From Siphonodentalium dalli (Eukaryota; Mollusca; Scaphopoda; Gadilida; Siphonodentaliidae), in assembly GCA_032622095.1 (NCBI GenBank), contig CP136064.1, forward strand, positions 180,144,011 to 180,208,010: a stretch of 64,000 nt of DNA, read 5' to 3'. Positions 11,168 through 21,674 of the stretch are shown one piece after another. Each line of letters opens with the position of its first letter. The stretch's first letter is position 1. The position numbers and the translations under genes are program-made. A model generated the notes under the pieces. That model made no database searches and was not told where the DNA came from. It saw only the letters and a program-made list of their open reading frames with translations.

Positions 11168-12440
11168 TATAGGCGAGCGGCAGAGACCCAGATTTTTTCG
11201 GATAAATGGGCCTATGGTACTTAAGGATAAATTTGGTGTCGTTGGAAACCTAAGGATGTATGCTATTCGATGGGCCTGCTGTGGAATCTGAAAGTGGTGC
11301 GGTTGCCATGGAAACGGTCTCTGAAAAAAGGTGTGCAACCCGTAGAAGGCACATATGAATATATACGATATGGTCCATAGTTAGTATTTTTTTAGTCTTT
11401 AATATCGGAATTCAAGGCATTATGGCCAAAAGGGTAACGGTTAACACATGGTATGGTCATGTGACCTCCGGGTCCAATATACTGACAGTTTTGACAATTT
11501 TTGGGTCAAACCAGGTGATTTTATGCAAAATTGGGTGATTTTTGGAATCGCAGTATATCAGACCACATATGTCTGCCACAGGGGCAATGCATATGTCGTT
11601 GTAATCGGGAGGATGTGTACTTTGAGTTCCAATCTGAGTTAGAACCCAAAAGTTTGCGGTTGCCATGGAAACGGCTTGTACATGAAATATAAATAAAATC
11701 CAATGAAAAACACATCTGAATACATTTGAAACATACCTATATTGGGTGTTAGGAGTAAGACGTATATTTGGTGGCATTAGTCAAAGTAGTATCTGATAAT
11801 TCGCCATGCCAAGGGGTGGGAAGACCACACATATACATCATTTCTACCATTTACCACCAATTTTGGGGTAAAATATGGCGATTTTAGTGAAAAAAGGTAG
11901 ATTTTTGGATTCGCAGTATAACTTGGTATATATGCTATAAACATGGACAAGTTATATGTCTTTGTAATCGGGAGGATGTGTACTTTATGTTCCAACCTGA
12001 TTTGTAACCAAAACTGGTGTGGTTGCCATGGAAACGGTTTATACCGGAAATATATATTAATCACAAGAAAACCACTTCAGAGTACATTTGAAACATACAT
12101 GTATTGGATTTTAGGAGTAAGGTGACATTTATTTTAATTTAGTCAAAGTAAAAAAGTAATTCACCATGTCAATGGGATGGGAAGGTCATACTGACACAAT
12201 GATTGAACACATACATAATGTGCTACCATTTTCCATCGCTTTTTATGTCAAATATGGCGATTTTAGTGAAAAAAGGTTGATTTTTGGAATTGGGATATAA
12301 CTTGGACATGATACATTATTGGACACCGGGACGTTTTATATGACTTTGTTATCGGCTGGATGTATGCTTTATGTGCTAATATGAGTCGTATTGGACACCA
12401 AAGGTGGCATGGTTGTCATGGAAACGTGTCGCGTTTTCAC
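11168..12440 (+). repeat. Left composite inverted arm, four ~365-bp subrepeats
   Basis: The motif GGTTGCCATGGAAACGG, or one variant of it, begins at 11301, 11658, 12021 and 12411, spacings of 357, 363 and 390. Each copy lies in similar context: a GGGAGGATGTGTAC phrase, TTTTGGAATCGCAGTAT, and ACATTTGAAACATAC. The arm is matched in reverse by 17080-18083. The shared outer portion reads GATAAATGGGCCTATGGTAC on both sides. Confidence 0.75.
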
Positions 12441-13542
12441 TATACATTTGCAGATTTCAGGAAAAACTTGAGGACACATGTGAGGCTGTAATAAATACAT
12501 TTTAATAATGGTCAATGAGTATGAGTCTCTAATACATAGCAATTGTAGTTTCGTATTTGCATAAAACAGTAATACAATTCGACGTATAAATAAATTGGTG
12601 AATGGGTCGACACGGGGATTTGGAAAAAAGTTTTCCCATATATTCAGTCAATATATACTAGGCAGATTATAAATTAATATATATAAAAGTTATACAAACC
12701 CCTGTGTGTCGAAGTACCATACTCATGTATTATCAATTTCGCGCACAATTTACGTTTGGAATTTATCGAACACCGTACATCATGCAATAAATTTAAATTC
12801 TAGTTGAAACAATTTATAAATGACTATTACTAATTTAATATACATTTGATGTGACAACTTATCTATATAAGGAAACAGTAATTGCGCCTAAGTTCACCTG
12901 GTCATGTGAATGATGATTGTGAAATTTTGTGAAGTTTTACAAGAGAACAAACTATACAAAACAAACAATAGCAATATCTAGAGCAGAGATATATATATTA
13001 TTCCAAGACATAGACATAGACATAGACATATAATAGACATATAATAAAAGCAAATGTTTGGCCAAGTATATCTAAATGATTCAAGTGGCGCTGTAACATT
13101 AGTTTAAGTGTGGAAAATTCAATGAGTCTTCTGATTATAATTGTTAGCATCAACTTTTTAGATGATACTTGTATTTATGTAATTATGAATGCATATCACA
13201 GTTAATATACTTCTTACAAGTGATCGAAATATGTTGATTCAATTTTATTTTGAAAACATAAAAAGGTGCTCACTGACAAAACATATACATTCCAAAACTA
13301 CCTTACACAGTTTGAACCACATAGCACATAGTACTATCTGAATTAGACGCATGTGGCTGAACTTATCGGTTATGTATCATACATAGTAGAAATTAAGTTA
13401 TTATATCTCAAAAGCAAAGTTTTTGGCATGTTTTGTCGTGACCCTTATGTACGTCCGGTAAAAGAGTCTCAAAATGAGATATAACAGTTTTAAATAGGAA
13501 TTGAAATGTTCAAATCAGAAGTATGCATTGTGTCCATTTTAA
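12441..13542. other. Interior of the large transposon, non-coding
   Basis: AT-rich sequence downstream of the minus-strand pseudogene. It contains a short AGACAT(A) microsatellite near 13010-13045 and nothing else recognisable. Confidence 0.45.
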
Positions 13543-15740
13543 TTATTTATTTCCACAGTCTTCTAATGCACCGCATTTACAGAGCGCAATGCATGGCAAC
13601 TTATTTTGTAAACAAGTGCATGCCGATGCGCACCGTCCACTCTTGGACTTGGTACAAGCACAAACAAGATTTGACAATATTTCAGAGGCTGATTTTCCTT
13701 CAAAATATATCGGAATGAGTCCATTATCACTCCTCAGCCACCCGTTCTCCGCGGCGTTGTTGATGTCTGGCATTGGAGTTGTGGACGCGAGCCAAATTTC
13801 CAGCTGCAAACTGGCACGTAAAACATGCTGTTTAAAACTGGACTCACATGGCGGTAGTTTCGACACAGTTGAGTCCTTTGTACATGACATCTTTGTCCGG
13901 AGTGCGTTCAACGAGGAATGTTCAAAGGATGCTCTACCCTTTGGGTCATATAAACACGCAATAAATCGACGAGAACAGTCAATTGATTGTGATATGTCTC
14001 CTGTTCCCAAGTAGCACAGGTCGCTAAAGTAGTCTTGCTCTCTGAGGTAAACATTTAATGCGGTCTTCTTCCCAATTCCATAAAATGAAGAATTCGTATC
14101 GCAACCTGTTAAGGCATGTACTGACAACAAATTCCGACAACAGTTGCTTCCCAATTTGACTGCTACTTCATGAGCGGCTATAAATCGATGCCGTTCTTTC
14201 ACTCCCGTTTCAAACCACAGTTCGGCCACGTTACTGAATGTGTGGTAAAGATGTAGCGTTAACACAAAAACATACGTGTCCGGTGACTTTATTGTTATTC
14301 GTCCGTGACCTGATGTGAACACTTCGCGGTCGCAATAATCAGTACACAAAAGCATCCGAGTGTCAGCTTCTTCGTGTGTGCATTCTAGAGATTTCACATC
14401 GCTTACGTTGGTTGATGTCAGCGATACAGATCTTTTCCCTTCACGGAATCCCCCTGAAAGGATTATCAGTTTGTTTTCTGAGAGCAGGGGTGGTCTGTTT
14501 TCAGTTATATATTTGCAACAACATCCGATTTTCCTAGACCCTTCAGTAACTCCTGCAGGTAACTTTCTGCAAAATCCTCAAATGTCTTGAGGTGGTATCT
14601 TATCAGACGGAGAAATATTCACATCTTCTGGCAATGGGTAGGCTTTATTATCTTCCTCACGATGAAATGTGTTAATGTCTGTCCGCACGTTTTGTACAAC
14701 ACGGTGCATGTCAACCACGGTATCACCCACGACTCCAACGTAAAACTGTCACATTCTCCTGCATCTGACGAATTTATCTCATTTAGTTGAATCATAGTTT
14801 TCATAGCCTCGCCGATGGTCATGGCTACTAAAAATAATGTTATAGAATGCCCGGATCCGTACTGGGGCTGCACAACTATTGCATCGCCATAGTGATTTTG
14901 TAAACGGTTTTGCAACCTTGTTGATTTATAATCAGCAGAATCCTCTGGTAATAGTGATGAAAAATGGTTGTGTAAATCTGACAACAAAACAGCAGTGCCC
15001 TCGGCCAAGACATCCTTGTCGACACGCTCAATTATCTTCTGAAACGCCACATCATGAACACTTTGTTCTGTTGGTGTATGAAAATGATTTTTTATATTAC
15101 GTTTTGCTGTATACGTGGCCATGCAAACATTATGATACACAGCCTTCTCCCTTATGAAATATTCAACATCCAAACGTTTGAGCATAGTCTCGTCTCCCCT
15201 GCATGTTGCCGCGTCTGTTATCGTTGCTAGTCTATCTCCAGTTTCAATTCGGTGTAACGTCCTATCCTTTGTGTGTGATGCCTTCCCACAAATAATACAA
15301 TTTTTCCAGTCAAAATCATGAAGAGTTGACCGTAGACATTTTGACTGAATTGACGGAATTGATGTTGTATTTGTTTCCGTGGTTTTAGATGAATTTGGTG
15401 TCTGGCACACATGCTGGATATTGCTTTTGCTCGTGTGCGAAAACATACAGTTCCTATGATATCTTAGATTAATCTCTTGTGTTGACTCTACGAGTTTATC
15501 AAGGCGATGGAACACACCATCCTTCCTCAACTGGGCTGCACTTTTGAACGACTCAAGGCCGGTGGCAGTTAAAAGACTGAGTTTCTCATCAGAAGATTTC
15601 TCGCAAATGATGCAGTGGTCAACGTTTTCACTCAAGCGTCTTCGTTTAGCTTTGGACGACTGGACTGAGGTCCATTCTAGCTCATCCTCATCCATATTTA
15701 TATTCTGTTGGAATTTACCTGAAATGAATGTAAAATTCAT
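13543..15740 (-). pseudogene. Zinc-module/XPG-like nuclease transposon protein, broken
   Basis: Reading begins at 15740 (or an internal Met, MDEDELEW, at 15695). The first 335 or so residues hold two matching zinc modules, C43-C46...H95-C98 and C148-C151...H203-C206, after a basic KAKRRR patch. Near 14740 the natural frame shifts (VGVVGDTVVDMHRVVQ onward), and TGA at 14580-14578 interrupts the second frame. The second half, from 14397, contains HEEADTR, then KSPDTYV, then ALTGCDTNSSFYGIGKKTAL. These correspond in order to the EAEA, DxD and GCDY...GIGxKxA landmarks of FEN1/XPG nucleases. The tail has a CACTKSKSGRCASACTCLQN Cys cluster similar to CXC DNA-binding repeats. One frameshift and one stop, plus Tyr where a second acidic residue is expected (SPDTD in relatives), indicate a dead copy. 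It is the probable transposase of the surrounding element; that role is inferred. Confidence 0.7.
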
Positions 15741-15744
15741 TTAT

Positions 15745-16745
15745 AGGTGCTTGCCAGTATGGTTCCCACCCACCAGAAAATTCCAAAAATGGACAATCCC
15801 GTTACATGCACTGGCCACCACTAGTATGGTTGCCCACCCACCCGAAGATTACAAAAATGGACACCACTTCCCTTATAGGCGCTGGCCAGTACTTACTAGT
15901 ATATTTGCGAAATAAAAAAATGGACAATCCCGTTACATACACTGGCCACCACTAGTATGGTTGCCCACCCACCGGAAGATTACAAAAATGGACAGCACTT
16001 CCCTTATAGGCGCTGGCCAGTACTTACTAGTATATGGTTGTCCCACCGGACAAGTTACAAAAATGGACAACACTTACGTTATAGGCGCTGGCCAGTACTT
16101 ACTAGTATATGGTTGTCCCACCCACCGGACAAATTACAAAATTAGACAGCACTTCCCTGATAGGCGCTGACCAGTACTTACTAGTATATAGTTGTCCAAC
16201 CGGACAAGTTACAAAAATGGACAGCACTTCCATTATAGGCGCTGGTCAGCACTCACTATAGTATATGGTTGTCCCACCGGACAAGTTACACAAATGGACA
16301 GCACTTACCTTATAGGCGCTGGCCAGTACTTACTAGTATATGGTTGTCCCACCCACCGGACAAATTACAAAATTAGACAGCACTTCCCTAATAGGCGCTG
16401 GCCAGTACTTACTAGTATATGGTTGTCCCACCCACGGAACAAGTTACAAAAATGGACAGCACTTCCCTTATAGGCGCTGGGCAGTACTTACTAGTATATA
16501 GTTGTCCCACCCACCGAACAAAGTCACAAAAATGGACAGCACTTCCCTTATAGGCGCTGGCCAGTACTTACTAGTATATAGTTGTCCCACTCACCGAACA
16601 AAGTTACAAAAATGGACAGCACGTTCCTTATAGGCGCTGGCCAGTACTTACTAGTATATAGTTGTCCCACCACCGAACAAGTTACAAAAATGGACAGTAC
16701 TTACATTATATAGGTACTGACCAGTGCTAGTATGGGAAACTTACA
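15745..16745. repeat. 75-80-bp minisatellite beside the nuclease ORF
   Basis: About thirteen tandem units contain TGGTTGTCCCACC, ACAAGTTACAAAAATGGACA, CACTTCCCTTATAGGCGCTG and CCAGTACTTACTAGTATAT. Measured spacings are 75 (16037 to 16112) and 80 (16501 to 16581). The first copies are the most diverged. The array begins a few bases upstream of the minus-strand ORF start, inside the transposon. Open frames across it are shadows. Confidence 0.9.
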
Positions 16746-17000
16746 AAATGGACATACTATAAGAATATAGTCGTATACATGTACAAGTTTTGCTGAGTGT
16801 TCATTTTTGAACTGACACACCGTGAAGCATCATATTAATGGGCATGTATTCACTATAGGTCATATAAATAATGATAATTACCTTCTGGTGTTCCTATGCA
16901 ATGGAGGGTCCAACATTCTGTAGAAAAACTCAGCCTGAAAAAGCAGATCGTTGGTGGCCATTTTGCTTCCGGTTGAGAGACTACCAGTTGAATGTTCATG

Positions 17001-17044
17001 CATGTGATGTCATGACGTAACGTCATGACGTCATAACATCACAT
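17001..17044. promoter_or_regulatory. CRE/ATF-like palindromic cluster
   Basis: An imperfect 44-bp palindrome contains TGACGTAACGTCA (17013-17025) and a perfect TGACGTCA (17026-17033), bounded by ATGTGATG and CATCACAT. TGACGTCA is the canonical CREB/ATF site. It lies between the minisatellite and the right arm, upstream of the minus-strand pseudogene. A promoter role is inference. Confidence 0.4.
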
Positions 17045-17079
17045 TGAGCCAGTTCGTGAGTATGTCAGTCAAGTTTCTA

Positions 17080-18083
17080 TGCATAGCCTACACCTTTCAT
17101 CAAATAATCACACATTTTCCGCTAAAATCAACATTTTGTTGGAAATCAAACATATTTAAGGTATAAACCGTTCCCATGGCAACCACACAATGTTCGGGTT
17201 CCAAAATAGGTTGGAACACAAAAGCCCAAATCCTCCCGATTAAAATTACATATAAGTTGTCCATGTGTCTGAAAAATACGCCATGTTATATACCGATTCC
17301 AAAAATCACCCATTTTTCACTAAAATCGCTATATTTGCCCCAAATACCAGTGGAAAACTAATAATAAAGGTATCTATGTTCGATAATTATGCGCGTGTGA
17401 TCTTGTCGTGTTCTTAATATGACAAATTATGAGATATTGCTTTGACTAAAGTTACCTAAGATACTTCAAATTCCTAAAACCCAATACAGGTATGTTTCAA
17501 ATGTATTCAGATGTGTTTTTTCCCGGGATTTTATATATATTTCACATACAAGCCGTTTCCATGGCAACCACAATTTTTTCGTTTCTAAGTCAGATTGGAG
17601 CGCATAGTGCACATCCTCCCGATTACATCGACATATGAATTGTCCCTGTGGTAGATATATATGGCATGTTATACTGCGATTCCAAAAATCACCCATTTTT
17701 GCATAAAATCGCATGATTTTACACAAAAACAGTAATATATGCCTGTATATTAGGTCAGGAAGTCATGTGACCATGCCATGTGTTCATCATTACCATATTC
17801 GGTGATAATACTTAGAATTTCACTTTCCCATATTACCAAGACTATAAAAATATTCAGAATAGAGTAGTTCCTATTCATCTCAATGGTGTTTTCTACAAGT
17901 TGCACACCCTATTTCGGAGACCGTTTCCATGGCAACCGCACCACTTTCAGATTCCACAGCAGGCCTCATCGAATGGCATACATGCTCAGCTTTCGAACGA
18001 CACCAAATTTATCCTTAAGTACCATAGGCCCATTTATCTCCTTAAATATGGCCCTTTTTGGCTCTTGGCCGCTCACCTAATAT
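17080..18083 (-). repeat. Right composite inverted arm, three ~375-bp subrepeats
   Basis: Reverse-complement copies of the GGTTGCCATGGAAACGG motif start at 17168, 17553 and 17921, spacings of 385 and 368, in the same context as the left arm. The outermost 150 bases mirror 11168-11317 closely. There are three subrepeats here against four on the left. Confidence 0.75.
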
Positions 18084-18129
18084 GGCGCGGAGATGTCTTC
18101 CCATCGATATGTCCACCGACAGCTTCGCA

Positions 18130-18190
18130 TTGAGCGTCGCCTCGTAAAACTACCTGGACTATATTATAAACCCAGCCGGTGAATAGCACC
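18130..18190 (-). repeat. Right terminal inverted repeat of the large transposon
   Basis: TACCTGG / TTATAAACCC followed by GGTGAATAGCACC at 18178-18190, the reverse complement of the left end. The next bases (CCAGGAGTCTAATTG) resume the tandem repeat field. Confidence 0.7.
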
Positions 18191-19440
18191 CCAGGAGTCT
18201 AATTGTGTTGTTTAAAGGTGTCAACAGTTCGAGTCATGGGTTCATGGAGCGGTAGAGGGACACCAAAATGATAAAAGTTCTTTAGCGCCGATTTTCACCA
18301 AATTGAGACATCTCCTCGATACGTGGAATCTAATCGCGTAGTTTAAGTGCACCAAATTGGTGCCGTTGGGTGAGAGAAGGGGGCCTATTTGTTTGTCGCC
18401 TATTTCCACCAATTTGATATATGTCATCTTCAAAATGAGTCTTACTATTGTGGTTTAAAGATGTCAAAAGTGGCGTCGCTTTTTCAGGGATAGGGAGGGG
18501 AGGGTCACCAAAACTGATAAAACATGTTTAGCGCCGATTTCCACCAAATTCATACACGCTGTTCTCCCATGATACGAGGAATTAAATCGCGTGGGTTGAA
18601 GACGCCACATTGCGTGACTATAATTATGTGCGAATGTCTGACGGTGTGTTTGTGTCCTATATAACTTCACGGGGGACGATCTAGATGGCACCAAATGGGT
18701 CTAACATGGGTAACTATTAACGAGGGAGATAATGGTGCGGGTTATAATGTTCTAATGTGACGATGTTGGTGTCAGGGACAGAAAAGGAAGAGGGGAAGCA
18801 AAAATTATGATTTTTTTTGTCGGTGATTTTCACCAAACGTATACATAATCATGTCCATGATGTAGCACCGTCGACTCATTGGTGCACGGAAGGGGAGTGT
18901 GGCACCAAAATTATTTTTAAAACTAAATATTTTTAGCGCCGATTTCCACCAAATTGATATATTTTCTTCTTTATGATATGAGGAATCTAATCGTGTGATT
19001 TAAAGACGACAAATTGGTGCCGTTTGGGTGAGAGATGTGGGCATTATATTTGATAAGAATTAGTTTAGTTGACAATTACCACCAAACCTATACATAACTA
19101 TTTCCATGACATCAGGAGACTAATGGGCGCGCTTTAAATATGGCAAACGTGGCTCCGTTCGATTTATGAATGGGGGAGGGAGTGGCACCAAAGCTGATAC
19201 AAATATTTAGCACATCATACACGTTCTTATCCAATGATACGAGGAATCAAATCATGTGGATTAAAGACGCCGCATTTGGTGCCGATTGAGCCAGGGACGG
19301 AGAGAGGAGGGGTACTAACATTGTTAAGAATGCTTTAGTCGCCGATATCCACCAGAGTTATATGGAGTCATCTCCATAATTCGCTCTAAGAAGTTCGTGG
19401 CGTTAAAATTTTACAACCTCGATAAATGGTGATCGAATTA
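18191..19440 (+). repeat. GCCGATTTCCACC tandem repeat field, right part
   Basis: About seven diverged units of 150-190 bp share GCGCCGATTTCCACCAAATT, a GATACGAGGAATCTAATCG-like phrase, and AATTGGTGCCGTTTGGGTGA. Bases 18655-18750 match the LINE-interrupted phrase at 7780-8215. There is no coding capacity. Confidence 0.75.
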
Positions 19441-20623
19441 GGTGACTTGAAGTTGAACAATTTTATCTTCTCAACTGTCATATTGGGCATTCATATACAG
19501 AGCTAGCAAAACAGATACATAGAAGAAAGCATTAACAGTTATTTAACATTTTATTTAAGAGATACATATATTCTTGCAAAATGAGGGACCTTGAACCCTC
19601 AGAGGATGGTATTTGAGTCTGCCCCATTCATGATATTTTCCACAAAAAAGATACAATTTGTCAAGAGAGATTGAAATGTATAGAAGCCCTGTTCAAAAAA
19701 TTGTGGTCAGTTGCAGTCAAGTATAATTTCTTCTGAAATAAACGAAAACAGTCAGCAGCACATGACTTCAGAATTCTCCAATAGTGGCATCTGACAAGGG
19801 TACATCTGCCAGATACAGAGGATTTCTTTCATTATTTTAGAACAGACTATAGCTTAACATTAACAACTTAAAATCGCCCTCTGTGTCAGGCACATGTAGC
19901 CGGATATATAGCAACATTGTTAAACTGAGAATAATTATCCAGTATTGCACCACGAACAGAGGAGCACCTGGGTATCTGTATCACCATGGATATATGATAA
20001 CCAGGTGTCCTCAAAATCTCAGACTAACCCACTATATATAGATTTAATCCACTAGATTTATTTATACATTTCTATAGAAAACCTAATTGTCGTCTTTTTG
20101 AACTAATGATAATGTTTTGATCCCAATAAAAAACAAAACAAACGTCAATTCCAACTACGTCGACTGTACGATTTGAAAAATGATAACGTCTGAAGTACGT
20201 TCAGTGGTAAATAAATAAATACTTCTTTATCGGTTGAATGAATTAATCGCGATAAACAAAATGACAATCACGCCGACAAGGTGAGCCACTACTTATAATT
20301 CATGTATAAGAATGACGTTCTGTAATGCCATTTGGGTATACAATTTAGGAAAATACGTGAAACGCTTTGAGCACTATTATTCTATATTCCCACCAAAATC
20401 ACTTTAACCTGGGCAAAGCCGGTTAACCCTGCTAGTTTATTATATATACCCAGACAATGTCCAATTGAAAATTAAAATCGCATTTTGTTGACTACTATAA
20501 TTTCCTCTCGCATTCGCTGGAGGGCGCTCCATTTAATATTTACAACATTCTTGCCTTAAGGCCACATACACCTAATAATATTCGGTTTTTAATTTTTCCA
20601 GTTTATCGAAGTAGGCCGACAAA
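19441..20623. other. Non-coding stretch
   Basis: No gene found. 20270-20405 shows a distant trace of the TTAA element described at 20656 (ATAAGAATGACGTTCTG, ending CAAAATCACTTTAAC). Confidence 0.4.
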
Positions 20624-20625
20624 TA

Positions 20626-21172
20626 CAGTAATGCCCTAAGTAATCGAATCCTTAAAGTGATGTGAAACACTCAGGTAGGGTGATCAAATAGAAATGTAGA
20701 ATAATCATGTTCAAAATAGTATTATTTTACAAATAGTATATCCAAATGAACAACACACACCATCATTCTTATATATTAATTAAATGCAGTGACTATCGGT
20801 GGTGAAAACTTTTTCGTCAGTTTACCGCCGATAGTTGCGTCCCGAATCAAGAAGTAAATATTTACAATTGAGCGTAGTTCAGACGATGTTTTCTATGGAG
20901 TTGTACGGTCGATTTGCTTGAGATTTTCGGCGATGTTAGTAGAATGTGACATTCCTCCAGTTGGCATAGCGCCTGAATACTAACTTATCTATTTTACGCA
21001 CCCAAACAAGTGCATAATATGTCTTTAACCACAGCAGAATTATGGTTAACTTTTCAGGATTTAGTCGGAGAGCTTTCCGATGAATGGCAACAAGCCATAT
21101 TTCCGTCTAAATCCTGAAAAGTTACCCATAATTATTATGTGGTTAAGGAGTCGATTACTTAGGGCATTACTG
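20626..21172. mobile_element. TA-flanked MITE (CAGTAATGCCC ends), copy 1, interrupted
   Basis: The left end CAGTAATGCCCTAAGTAATC and the complementary right end ATTACTTAGGGCATTACTG each adjoin TA, as in Tc1/mariner-type elements. The interior is itself a hairpin (TTTTCAGGATTTAGTCGG and its complement). A 369-bp element has inserted at the TTAA in CTCCTTAACCACAG. Other copies lie at 34863 and 40682. Confidence 0.8.
20656..21024 (+). mobile_element. 369-bp TTAA-flanked element, copy A
   Basis: TTAA at 20652-20655 and 21025-21028 flank an element beginning AGTGATGTGAAACAC and ending GCATAATATGTCT. Uninterrupted copies of the host MITE have a single TTAA here, so the duplication is explicit. An interior phrase near 20830 is CCGATAGTTGCGTCCCG. 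Other copies are 55504-55869 (reverse), 21271-21637 (reverse, diverged) and 26925-27128 (reverse, partial). There is no ORF, and terminal inverted repeats are very weak. Confidence 0.8.
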
Positions 21173-21270
21173 TATATCAACTACCTTTCTACGAGCAGTT
21201 TCGATCACAGAAATACGCATTGAAGTCATAAAATATGGAATCGGAAACGGAATGTCATCAAAAGGTATAC

Positions 21271-21637
21271 CGCGTTATATTATGGACTTATTTCAGTGAA
21301 TAAAACCAATAAGTTAGTATCTAATTAACGTTATCTCCACGGGAAGTATGTACCAATGAACTACGATTGTCGAAAATTCAAATCATGTCGACTATGTTTT
21401 CAGAGAACACAACGTTTGGACAACGCGCAATTGAAAATATACTTTATACGGGATTAATTATTGGCTGATAAACATACGGGAATGATTCCGTCAATAATAG
21501 TCACTGTATACAATTCGTTTATAACAATGGCGCTGTATTCCGCCCATTTGAATATAAAATGTATGGAAACAACTAAACTGTGGCATGAGCATTTGCTTGT
21601 CCTCTCTGGACACCTCAGCGGAGTGTTCCATATCACT
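21271..21637 (-). mobile_element. 369-bp TTAA-flanked element, diverged copy D
   Basis: It begins TTATATTATGGACTT with AATAAGTTAGTAT, ends GTTCCATATCACT and is followed by TTAA (21638-21641). Length and both end phrases fit the family, but the middle is strongly diverged. Confidence 0.6.
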
Positions 21638-21674
21638 TTAACAAAAAACTATTCTTTTTTTAATCTTCGCGCAC

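Larger units (their letters stand above)
8743..18190. mobile_element. Large Academ-like DNA transposon with composite inverted arms
   Basis: The left end CAGGGGTGCTATTCACC (8741-8757) and the right end GGTGAATAGCACCCC (18178-18192) are reverse complements. They are followed inward on both sides by a TTTATAA / CCAGGTAG block. Both ends lie inside one repeat phrase, GATAC-CAGG-AGTCT, giving a duplication of CAG or CCAGG depending on where the terminus is drawn. Long inverted arms of ~365-bp subrepeats lie at about 11168-12440 and 17080-18083. Between them is a minus-strand pseudogene with zinc modules, an XPG/FEN-like core and a Cys-rich tail. Academ elements are known for 3-4-bp duplications and XPG nuclease domains, so this is the nearest match. 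About 2.3 kb (8800 to ~11110) looks like later insertion into the left arm. Confidence 0.6.

Noticed and set aside
13523-14014. 163-codon plus-strand frame
   Set aside because: It is the antisense shadow of the nuclease-like pseudogene, which has recognisable motifs.
15544-16473. Plus-strand frames with KNGQHFPYRRWPVLTSIW repeats
   Set aside because: They are the minisatellite read through; the real reading frame next to it is on the minus strand.
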